DNA from: Rhodospirillales bacterium
GTDB lineage: Bacteria > Pseudomonadota > Alphaproteobacteria > Rhodospirillales > Casp-alpha2
NCBI GenBank assembly: GCA_030727885.1
Contig: JANRAT010000168.1
Location: 1 to 5,439, forward strand
DNA length: 5,439 bases
Reading direction: 5' to 3'
Both the position numbers and the translations under genes were made by a program. Below are positions 1-5,439 of the stretch, one piece after another; positions within the stretch are counted from its first letter, which is position 1, and the number at the start of each line of letters is the position of its first letter. The notes under the pieces were generated by a model. That model was not told the origin of the DNA and did no database searches. It worked only from the letters and a program-made list of their open reading frames with translations.

Positions 1-811
1 CTTCCTGAAGATAGATCACGTCCGGTTTGCCATCGGCATTGAACTTGGCGTTCATACCGTGATCGGCGGTCAGCGCCAGCGTTGCACCTTGAGCAGCGAG
101 TTTGGCGAAGTAACCGTCCATCATCGCATAAAATTGATTGGCGACGGGCGTGCCCGGGGCGTGCTTGTGCTGGATATAATCGGTGGTCGACAGATACATG
201 ATGTCGGGGCGCATGGATGCCATCAGTTTGACGCCGGCTGCGAAAATGAACTCGCTGAGTTCCGCCGAATAAACCGACGGAATTTCCCGGCCGACCATGG
301 CTTGAGCATTATCGATGCCGTTGCCGGCGAGGGTGGTCTGATCGGCTTTTTCCGAGGAGAAGCATATCGCGCGACCTGACGAGAAGTCGAGACCATTGCC
401 GAGAAGACTGCGCAGCTTGTCCTTGGCCGTGACCACGGCAATCTTGGCACCGGCGTCATGGAAGGCCTTGAAGATGGTGTCGACGCGCAGGAAGCGGGCC
501 TCGTTCATCATGATTTCCTGACCGCTGTCGGGGTCGAGGAAGAAGTTGCCTGAAATGCCATGAACGGCTGGCGGGCGTCCCGTAACGATCGAGAGATTGT
601 TCGGGTTGGTAAAGCTCGGCACCACGCAATGGGCACGCAAATCGGCGCCCCCATTTTCGAGTGCCTTGGCAAGGAAGGGCATATGCCCGCCAGCGATAGC
701 CTGTTCGATATAATCAGGCTCGGAGCCATCGATGCAGACGACCACGACCGGTGAAGCTGGCCAGCTATAGGTTCGGCCATTAACGGTGATGGATTTTTTC
801 ATATTGTTCAT
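1..811 (-). CDS. phnA: Phosphonoacetate hydrolase PhnA, N-terminal part (3' end outside window)
   Basis: Zinc-dependent C-P bond hydrolase of the alkaline phosphatase superfamily that splits phosphonoacetate into acetate and phosphate in the cytoplasm. I translated 270 uninterrupted codons from the ATG at 811 to the window edge; no stop is reached, and the family is usually a little over 400 residues. Visible active-site elements are D28 in VVCIDGSEPDY (metal), T68 in PSFTNPNN (nucleophile position), D211 and H215 in TTDYIQHKHAPG (metal), and D250/H251 in LTADHGMN (metal). The last metal histidine expected near the C terminus lies outside the window. There is no signal peptide. The ATG at 811 is preferred over an in-frame ATG at 802 because AAGTGAG at 818-824 sits 6 bases upstream of it. 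It starts 19 bases after phnW ends, so it is co-transcribed. Other phosphodiesterase/nucleotide pyrophosphatase-like members of the superfamily are possible alternatives, but the motif set and the phnW neighbour favour PhnA. Confidence 0.9.
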   Translation of the reverse strand, partial: MNNMKKSITVNGRTYSWPASPVVVVCIDGSEPDYIEQAIAGGHMPFLAKALENGGADLRAHCVVPSFTNPNNLSIVTGRPPAVHGISGNFFLDPDSGQEIMMNEARFLRVDTIFKAFHDAGAKIAVVTAKDKLRSLLGNGLDFSSGRAICFSSEKADQTTLAGNGIDNAQAMVGREIPSVYSAELSEFIFAAGVKLMASMRPDIMYLSTTDYIQHKHAPGTPVANQFYAMMDGYFAKLAAQGATLALTADHGMNAKFNADGKPDVIYLQE

Positions 812-830
812 GGACGTCTCACTTTTCTGA

Positions 831-1961
831 TCAGGCTGCTGCTGGGCGGCCGTCGCGGACCCCCATATCCTGGATGACGGATTCTATGACGCGAAGGGCA
901 CCGTTGATCTGCTCGGTGCCAATAGCGCCGATGCAACCGATCCGGAAGGATGGTGCCACTGTCAGCTTGCCCGGGTAAATGACATAGCCCTGATCTTTAA
1001 GGCGGTCATAAAAAACCTCGAAATCGAACTTGCTGTCTTCAGGCATTTTGAAAGTGACGATGATCGGTGCCTGCAGATGATCTGGCAGCAGCGTCTCGAA
1101 GCCGAGCGCGCGCATACCGCTGATCAGAAGGTCTCGGTTTTCCTTGTATCGGCGATATCGTTCGGTAATGCCGCCGGCAGCAAAGAATTGCTGAATGGCG
1201 GAATCAAAGGCGACGATGACATGCGTTGGTGGCGTGAAACGCCACTGGGCATTCTTTTCCATGGCAACCCATTGATCATAGAGATCAAGGCTGAGCGCAT
1301 GGGCATTGCCCTTGCAGCCTTCGAGTACCGATTTGCGGATCAGGGCAAAGCCCATGCCGGGCACACCCTCAAGACATTTGTTGGAGGACGCCATGATGGC
1401 ATCGTACTGAACCTTCGTGGCATCAAGTGCTATGGCGCCAAAGGCGCTCATGGCGTCGACAATCAGACTTTTGCCGTGCTTTGCGCAAACTTCGGCGATG
1501 GCTTCAATCGGATTGAGAATACCGGACGTGGTTTCGCAATGTACGGCGAGAACGTGGGTGATTGCCTTGTCATTGCTGAGGAGTGCATCCAGATGTTTCG
1601 GATCGGGCGGGGTGTCCTCTGCCGTTTCGTATGTTGCTGATGCACGACCCGCATATTTGAGAATTTTAATCATGCGCTGACCATAGGCACCGTTGATCAG
1701 GATCAGGGCTTTGCCGTCCTTGGGGATCAGTGTGCCAAGCGTTGCTTCGACCGCAAAAGTACCGCTGCCCTGAACCGGAACACAGACGTGTGTCGCTTCG
1801 GCATTGGCAATTTTCAGAAGGCTTCTGCGGACCCGGGCGTTGGTCTCGATAAAGGTCGCATCGCGCGAACCCCAATCATGCAGCATTGCCTGTTTGGTCT
1901 CGGCGCTTGTGGTTAATGGGCCAGGGGTGAGCAGCCAAGGGTCACGATGAGCAGTCGACAT
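831..1961 (-). CDS. phnW: 2-aminoethylphosphonate:pyruvate aminotransferase PhnW
   Basis: Cytoplasmic PLP enzyme (class V aminotransferase fold) that converts AEP plus pyruvate to phosphonoacetaldehyde plus L-alanine, the first catabolic step. The protein has 376 residues, normal for the family (about 365-375). Visible motifs are the N-terminal LLTPGPLTTS (10-19); the phosphate-binding loop around QGSGTFA (64-70); IVDAMSAFG (167-175), whose D169 should contact the PLP pyridine nitrogen; SSNKCLEG (192-199), with K195 as the Schiff-base lysine; and SFRIGCIG (338-345), with R340 as the substrate-carboxylate arginine. All expected catalytic residues are present. The start at 1961 is supported by a strong GGAGGA Shine-Dalgarno 5 bases upstream. 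It follows the permease by 106 bases, a gap that may hold its own regulatory site, and precedes phnA by 19. Related alanine-glyoxylate or serine-pyruvate aminotransferases are the main alternative, but context and the SSNKCLEG-type motif make PhnW much more likely. Confidence 0.95.
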   Translation of the reverse strand: MSTAHRDPWLLTPGPLTTSAETKQAMLHDWGSRDATFIETNARVRRSLLKIANAEATHVCVPVQGSGTFAVEATLGTLIPKDGKALILINGAYGQRMIKILKYAGRASATYETAEDTPPDPKHLDALLSNDKAITHVLAVHCETTSGILNPIEAIAEVCAKHGKSLIVDAMSAFGAIALDATKVQYDAIMASSNKCLEGVPGMGFALIRKSVLEGCKGNAHALSLDLYDQWVAMEKNAQWRFTPPTHVIVAFDSAIQQFFAAGGITERYRRYKENRDLLISGMRALGFETLLPDHLQAPIIVTFKMPEDSKFDFEVFYDRLKDQGYVIYPGKLTVAPSFRIGCIGAIGTEQINGALRVIESVIQDMGVRDGRPAAA

Positions 1962-1966
1962 GGATA

Positions 1967-1972
1967 TCCTCC
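1967..1972 (-). promoter_or_regulatory. Strong Shine-Dalgarno of phnW
   Basis: On the minus strand GGAGGA lies 5 bases before the ATG at 1961. It is the best ribosome-binding site in the window and fixes the phnW start. It suggests phnW is translated independently, without relying on coupling to the permease 106 bases upstream. Confidence 0.8.
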
Positions 1973-1995
1973 GAAATACAGCGGCCAGCGAATGC

Positions 1996-2027
1996 GGACT
2001 TTATCGGTCAAAAACGGTCAAAAGTCC
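1996..2027 (-). promoter_or_regulatory. Candidate operator: inverted repeat enclosing tandem direct repeats, upstream of phnW
   Basis: A perfect 7-base inverted repeat, GGACTTT (1996-2002) and AAAGTCC (2021-2027), encloses 18 bases. Overlapping it are two tandem 10-base units, CGGTCAAAAA (2005-2014) and CGGTCAAAAG (2015-2024). The element ends 34 bases upstream of the phnW ATG. It is unlikely to be an intrinsic terminator on the minus strand, since the stem is short, the loop long, and no T-run follows. Direct repeats with one-helical-turn spacing resemble binding sites for response regulators or other dimers. A Pho box has a related C-GTCA half-site but an 11-base period, so a PhoB assignment is only a possibility. 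The structure is seen directly; the regulatory role is inferred. Confidence 0.4.
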
Positions 2028-2029
2028 AC

Positions 2030-2044
2030 AAATAAATAAATAAA
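2030..2044. repeat. AAAT tetranucleotide microsatellite in the permease-phnW gap
   Basis: On the plus strand AAAT is repeated three times and followed by AAA (15 bases). On the transcribed-sense minus strand it reads as TTTA/TTTAT repeats. It separates the tandem-repeat element at 1996-2027 from the imperfect palindrome at 2050-2062. It could act as an AT-rich promoter element or flexible spacer, and copy-number change would alter the spacing of the flanking motifs. It is short, so it may simply reflect local base composition. Confidence 0.5.
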
Positions 2045-2049
2045 CTATT

Positions 2050-2062
2050 GTGACCGGTTCAC
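2050..2062. promoter_or_regulatory. Imperfect palindrome just downstream of the permease gene
   Basis: GTGACCGGTTCAC has arms GTGA and TCAC around CCGGT, and contains a third CGGTCA hexamer (here on the minus strand) shared with the tandem repeats at 2005-2024. It begins 6 bases past the permease stop codon when read along the transcript. It is a plausible second protein-binding half of a phnW control region; the function is inferred only. Confidence 0.3.
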
Positions 2063-2067
2063 TTTAT

Positions 2068-3768
2068 TTAGCGGTTTCGCCAAGCCTGGGTTCGGCGTTT
2101 CAGCCCACGCGTCAGGATCATGTGTGCCAATCTGACTATGGCGGCTGTGGAAACAATCATCATTCCCATGGCCGCAGCCGGGGACTGGTCGCCGGCATCA
2201 TCCATGTTCAATACAGCCACCGATGCTAAGCTTGTATCGGTTGAATAAAGAAACACCACTGCTGAGACCGTGGTCATGGCGTTGACGAACAAATACATAG
2301 AAATATCGAGAATGGCCGGTACGCAAACGGGCACCGTAACGCGCCAGAAGGTCTTGTAGAACGGCGCCTTCAGGGACTGTGATACGGCCTCAAACTCCGG
2401 ATCCATCTGCTTCAGGGCGGTAACGGCTGAAAGATGCGATACCGTGTAAAAATGTGTGATCGTGCAAATAACCAGAATCGGCATGGTGTGATAAAGAAAA
2501 CCGAGCGGATTATCCGGGTGATTGAAGAAAAACACATAAGACAGGCCAAGCACGAGACCGGGAACGGCCATCGGCACCATGCACAATGCCTGCATGGCAG
2601 TCCGTCCTGATTTGAAACCACGGCTTTTCTCAACAAGATAAGCGCCGAAAAAGACGACTATGGTGCCGAAAATAGCCGTCCAGGTCGCTAGCTGGATGGA
2701 ATTGAAATACGAAGCCCAACCGCCGCCATCCATCAGATCAAAATTATAATGCTTGGTCGTGAGGGTCAGATTGTAGGGCCAGAAGGTAACCAATGACGAA
2801 AAGATCGCCATGCCCAGGATTGAGAGGATGATGAAGGCGATCAGGCTGCAGAACGCCAGCATGATCATGTCGAAGATACGATCCGGTTTGGGTTGATAGG
2901 GCACGGCACGCGCCGAAAGCAGGGCAACCTGCTTGCGTTGTACCAATCTGTCTGCCACGAACGCGAAGACGGCCGGCAGTAAAAGCGCCATTGATACAAC
3001 GGCGCCCATCTGAAAGTCGTTCCTGCCGACAACCTGTTTGTAAACATCCGTTGCCAGCACATTGTACTGGCCGCCAACCACCTTGGGGACGCCGAAATCA
3101 GTGATGACCAGTGTAAATGCGACAAAGAACGCCGACACCAGGCCATAGCGCAAACTGGGCAGGGTAACGGAGAAAAAGGTCTTTATCTTGCTGGCGCCAA
3201 GCACTTCGGATGCCTCGTACAGTCGTGCATCACTCAACGACATGCCTATCAGCAGAATCGTCATGACGTGGGGGAATACATAGAACACTTCGCCCATGAC
3301 AATCCCGACAGGGCCATACAGTTCAGCACCGAGCAGCCATGACTTGATGATGCCCTGTTGGCCGAAAAAGAACACCAGCGAGATTGCAGGCAACAATGAC
3401 GGCATCAGAATGGGTATTAGAGCTATGCCTTTGAAAAGACTTTTCCCGGGCATGCACGAACGGGTCAGGGCATAGGCATAGATGAATGCGATGAACAGCA
3501 CGATCACCGTCGCCAGCAAGGTCACCTTGAAGCTGTTGCCGATTGACCATGAAAGTGCCGGAGTCGTCAGGTAGGTGATATAGTTGGCGAAGCCGACAAA
3601 ATCCCCATGGTTGTTCTGGAAGCTTTTAGAGAGCAGGGCATAAAGCGGTAAGGCAATGGCGACGATCAGATAAAGGGCGATTGCCGCCATGCTTAACCGC
3701 ATGACGACGTCGTCTTTGCTGATTTTCGGCTTGATGCGCTGCATCGGAGTGATTGCCACTTCAGTCAT
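2068..3768 (-). CDS. Fused two-domain ABC permease for 2-aminoethylphosphonate (PhnU2/AepW-like)
   Basis: Inner-membrane channel of the AEP importer. The 566 residues are about twice a single permease subunit and carry two consecutive binding-protein-dependent transport domains, roughly residues 80-275 and 355-550, each with several hydrophobic segments (for example 25-45, 83-102, 115-135, 205-225 in the first half; 302-325, 362-380, 394-415, 428-445 in the second). Each half has an EAA loop that docks to the ATPase: EASEVLGASKIKTFFSVTLP (185-204) and EAVSQSLKAPFYKTFWRVTVP-type sequence (460-480). The conserved glycine is present in the first and replaced in the second. The MTTVSAVVFLYS region (498-509) and VLNMDDAGD (519-527) look like the fused AEP permease family. 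The ATG directly follows the TAA of the ATPase gene, in the same frame, with only a weak CGGA upstream, so translational coupling is likely. A general iron/thiamine-type fused permease is the alternative; the neighbours argue for AEP. Confidence 0.88.
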   Translation of the reverse strand: MTEVAITPMQRIKPKISKDDVVMRLSMAAIALYLIVAIALPLYALLSKSFQNNHGDFVGFANYITYLTTPALSWSIGNSFKVTLLATVIVLFIAFIYAYALTRSCMPGKSLFKGIALIPILMPSLLPAISLVFFFGQQGIIKSWLLGAELYGPVGIVMGEVFYVFPHVMTILLIGMSLSDARLYEASEVLGASKIKTFFSVTLPSLRYGLVSAFFVAFTLVITDFGVPKVVGGQYNVLATDVYKQVVGRNDFQMGAVVSMALLLPAVFAFVADRLVQRKQVALLSARAVPYQPKPDRIFDMIMLAFCSLIAFIILSILGMAIFSSLVTFWPYNLTLTTKHYNFDLMDGGGWASYFNSIQLATWTAIFGTIVVFFGAYLVEKSRGFKSGRTAMQALCMVPMAVPGLVLGLSYVFFFNHPDNPLGFLYHTMPILVICTITHFYTVSHLSAVTALKQMDPEFEAVSQSLKAPFYKTFWRVTVPVCVPAILDISMYLFVNAMTTVSAVVFLYSTDTSLASVAVLNMDDAGDQSPAAAMGMMIVSTAAIVRLAHMILTRGLKRRTQAWRNR

Positions 3769-4863
3769 TTAATTATCCGAGGGGTAGACGTTCATGTGCA
3801 TGGCGGGCAGCGCGACTTTAAGGCTGGAGCCGATGGTCAGATCAATTTCTCGGGCTCTGGCGACCGAGACATCGATCATCAATTCTGTGCCGTCGCCGGC
3901 CAGCGGCAACATATGCACACGGTGGAACGAGCCAAGAAACTCGACGCGGTCGATCACGGATTCGACCTGGTTCGCGACGTCAATGGCACGCTCTCCGGTC
4001 AGGATGTCTTCCGGACGAATGCACAACAGCACTTCACTGCCAGTTACAAGGCTTGCTGACGGATTGTCGACCTGAATGGCGATGTTGCCGATCTGAACCG
4101 ATTGCCGGGTTGCAAGTTTGCCTTTGATGAAATTGGTTGTGCCGATGAAGTCAGCAACAAAAGGCGACGCCGGTTCACTGTAAATTTCACTGGGCGTACC
4201 GACCTGTTCGATAACCCCCTGATTCATGACAACGATGCGATCAGCCATGGTCAGGGCTTCTTCCTGATCGTGTGTCACCATGATCGTGGTGATGCCGATT
4301 TTGTGCTGCAATTCCTTGATTTCGTGGCGCAGATGGGTCCGCACTTTTGCATCAAGGGCTGATAATGGCTCGTCCAGAAGCAGCAAGCCCGGTTTTGTCG
4401 CCAGGGCACGGGCCAGGGCAACACGTTGCTGTTGGCCGCCGGAAAGCTGAGCCGGGAATTTGTCTTCCTGCTCAGGCAGACCGACCAGTTGCAAAAGTTC
4501 GGTAACCTGTTGCTCTATCTGTTTTCCAGGCACGCCCTGATTTTCAAGGCCATAAGCGACATTGCGCCGGACCGTCATGTTCGGGAACAGGGCATAGGAT
4601 TGAAAGACAATCCCGAAATCCCGTTCAGCCGGTGGCAAAGCCGAAATATCACGGCCCTTTTGGAATATCTGTCCACTGCTTTGGATATCAAGTCCAGCAA
4701 TGGCACGCAGCAAGGTCGTTTTGCCGCAACCGGATGGTCCCAGAAAACAGACGAATTCTTTATCAAAAATCTCAAGAGAAATATCGCGTAGCGCTGTAAA
4801 TTCACCGAAGTTTTTGGTGACATTTACGATTTTTATATAAGGTTCACCCTGTTCCGCTGACAT
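3769..4863 (-). CDS. ABC transporter ATP-binding protein for 2-aminoethylphosphonate (PhnT2/AepV-like)
   Basis: Cytoplasmic ATPase that powers AEP import as a dimer under the fused permease. The 364 residues comprise a nucleotide-binding domain (about 8-240) and a C-terminal TOBE-type domain (about 275-358). Motifs in order: Walker A GPSGCGKTT (42-50), Q-loop Q88 in VFQSYALFPNMTV, signature LSGGQQQRVALARA (140-153), Walker B LLLLDE (160-165), D-loop SALD (168-171), switch histidine H198 in VTHDQEEA, and CIRPEDI (281-287) in the TOBE part. All catalytic residues are intact. The layout matches the spermidine/iron/sugar importer ATPase group, so substrate assignment rests on the operon (binding protein upstream, fused permease and phnW/phnA downstream). 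The start at 4863 has a G-rich TAGGGGGTG at 4872-4880, about 10 bases away, which is an acceptable but not ideal ribosome-binding site. It ends in TAA immediately before the permease ATG. Confidence 0.92.
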   Translation of the reverse strand: MSAEQGEPYIKIVNVTKNFGEFTALRDISLEIFDKEFVCFLGPSGCGKTTLLRAIAGLDIQSSGQIFQKGRDISALPPAERDFGIVFQSYALFPNMTVRRNVAYGLENQGVPGKQIEQQVTELLQLVGLPEQEDKFPAQLSGGQQQRVALARALATKPGLLLLDEPLSALDAKVRTHLRHEIKELQHKIGITTIMVTHDQEEALTMADRIVVMNQGVIEQVGTPSEIYSEPASPFVADFIGTTNFIKGKLATRQSVQIGNIAIQVDNPSASLVTGSEVLLCIRPEDILTGERAIDVANQVESVIDRVEFLGSFHRVHMLPLAGDGTELMIDVSVARAREIDLTIGSSLKVALPAMHMNVYPSDN

Positions 4864-4910
4864 ATTTTCTGCACCCCCTACGAGCGGTCGACTGAAAATC
4901 TGAGGGAAAT

Positions 4911-4934
4911 CTCCGGACGCAGGCGCGTCCGGAG
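4911..4934 (-). promoter_or_regulatory. Strong intergenic stem-loop between binding-protein and ATPase genes
   Basis: A perfect 10-base inverted repeat, CTCCGGACGC (4911-4920) and GCGTCCGGAG (4925-4934), has a 4-base loop. On the minus-strand RNA it can extend past one mismatch by four further pairs (4906-4909 with 4936-4939, one of them G-U). Only three U residues follow the stem, so it is not a canonical rho-independent terminator. It starts 26 bases after the phnS-type stop codon. In other ABC importer operons such hairpins after the binding-protein gene stabilise that part of the transcript or cause partial termination, so the binding protein is made in excess. That is the likely role here, by inference. 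Confidence 0.7.
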
Positions 4935-4960
4935 GTTCCTATATCAAGTTTGATCCTGAA

Positions 4961-5439
4961 TTACTTCGGTTCAGACTTGCTGTCGTAACGCTTCCGCCAT
5001 TCGTCGAGAACGCGGATGCGGTTTGAAGCGGCCCAGGCAAAATCGTTCTTTATCATCTTGCCCTCGATGCCAGCCGGGAAGTTCTTGACGGGTTTGGATT
5101 TACCAACCATCGAAACCACGGCATAGGACTCGTTATAGATGGCCATCGCGGCTTCGCTGACTGACCAGTCGGCAAGCTTCTTGGCTGCTGCCAGCTTTTT
5201 CGTGTTCTTGACGATAGCGAAGGCTTCAAGGTCCCAACCAACGCCAGGCGACGGGGCGATGACTTCAATTGGTGCCCCTTCGGATTTCGACTTGGCGCCG
5301 CGATACGCGAACGAAATGCCAATCGGAATTTCACCGCGAGCGGCCAGTTTGCAAGGTGCGGAACCGGAATGCGTATAGCGCGAAATGTTATCGTGCAGTG
5401 CATCCATGTATTTCCAGGCAGCTTCTTCGCCCATCATCT
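4961..5439 (-). CDS. Periplasmic 2-aminoethylphosphonate-binding protein, C-terminal part (5' end outside window)
   Basis: Substrate-binding component of the AEP ABC importer. The reading frame runs open to the window edge at 5439, so the start codon and signal peptide are not visible. About 158 codons are present of an expected 330-345. The visible part matches the C-terminal half of family 1 extracellular solute-binding proteins. A SGSAPCKLAARGEIPIGISF stretch (about 24-43 of the visible part) resembles the segment preceding the second-lobe ligand contacts. It is followed by PIEVIAPSPGVGWDLEAFAIVKN and a helical KKLAAAKKLADWSVS segment near the end. It closes with a lysine/arginine-rich tail ending in SEPK and TAA at 4961-4963. 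AEP specificity is inferred from the adjacent ATPase, fused permease, phnW and phnA; the fold alone also fits iron, thiamine or putrescine binders. Methionine codons near 5437 are internal, not the true start. Confidence 0.85.
   Translation of the reverse strand, partial: MMGEEAAWKYMDALHDNISRYTHSGSAPCKLAARGEIPIGISFAYRGAKSKSEGAPIEVIAPSPGVGWDLEAFAIVKNTKKLAAAKKLADWSVSEAAMAIYNESYAVVSMVGKSKPVKNFPAGIEGKMIKNDFAWAASNRIRVLDEWRKRYDSKSEPK

Noticed and set aside
59..379. Plus-strand open frame of 106 codons opposite phnA
   Set aside because: It is antisense to the phnA reading frame, which carries the metal-binding motifs. The plus-strand translation resembles nothing recognisable.
508..780. Minus-strand open frame of 90 codons overlapping phnA
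   Set aside because: It is an off-frame shadow. The frame starting at 811 encodes the conserved VVCIDGSEPDY and PSFTNPNN motifs over the same DNA.
1077..1640. Plus-strand open frame of 187 codons opposite phnW
   Set aside because: It lies wholly antisense to a clearly conserved enzyme with intact active-site motifs, shows no recognisable domain, and has no convincing ribosome-binding site.
1996..2027. Canonical Pho box (PhoB site) upstream of phnW
   Set aside because: The half-sites share the C-GTCA core, but the repeat period is 10 instead of 11 bases and the orientation is opposite to phnW. I keep it only as an unassigned operator candidate.
1962..2067. Sigma-70 promoter for phnW using TTGACC on the minus strand as the -35 box
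   Set aside because: Neither TTGACC copy has a convincing TATAAT-like hexamer 16-18 bases downstream, so I do not call a promoter, although one may exist.
4426..4791. Plus-strand open frame of 121 codons opposite the ATPase gene
   Set aside because: It is antisense to the Walker A and signature regions, whose sequence constraint explains the long open frame.
4911..4934. Rho-independent terminator ending the operon after the binding-protein gene
   Set aside because: The stem is strong, but only three U residues follow on the minus strand, and the ATPase gene continues 47 bases downstream in the same direction. Partial attenuation or stabilisation fits better.

Overview
The window is one face of a bacterial operon for uptake and breakdown of 2-aminoethylphosphonate (AEP, ciliatine), the commonest natural phosphonate. 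All five genes lie on the minus strand, so transcription runs from the high-numbered end to the low-numbered end. In that order they are: the C-terminal half of a periplasmic AEP-binding protein (phnS type, 4961-5439, cut by the window edge); the ABC ATPase (phnT type, 3769-4863); a two-domain fused permease (phnU/V type, 2068-3768); AEP:pyruvate aminotransferase (phnW, 831-1961); and the N-terminal two thirds of phosphonoacetate hydrolase (phnA, 1-811, cut by the other edge). The plus strand holds only antisense shadow frames.

How the genes fit together: the binding protein captures AEP in the periplasm and the fused permease with an ATPase dimer imports it. PhnW transfers the amino group to pyruvate, giving phosphonoacetaldehyde and alanine. 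PhnA cleaves phosphonoacetate to acetate and phosphate. The step joining the last two, oxidation of phosphonoacetaldehyde to phosphonoacetate by the dehydrogenase PhnY, is not in the window. I infer that phnY lies just outside it, most likely beyond phnA. No PhnX-type phosphonatase is visible.

The transporter looks like the second AEP ABC system (the phnS2/T2/U2 type of the TIGRFAM models, probably the same group as AepXVW), not the classical Salmonella PhnSTUV, because the permease is one double-length chain. These family assignments come from memory and pattern recognition, not a search.

Non-coding DNA is short. The 97-base gap between the binding protein and the ATPase carries a strong perfect stem-loop (4911-4934). 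The ATPase stop codon directly abuts the permease start. The 106-base gap between permease and phnW is AT-rich and carries several symmetric and repeated motifs that look like a regulatory site. The phnW-phnA gap is 19 bases. No stretch longer than 300 bases lacks a gene, and I see no RNA genes, mobile elements or CRISPR.

Moderate GC, tight operon packing and this gene set suggest a proteobacterium, probably an alphaproteobacterium. The genus cannot be fixed from the sequence alone. The genes belong to known families; what deserves a second look is mainly the intergenic DNA and the operon architecture.
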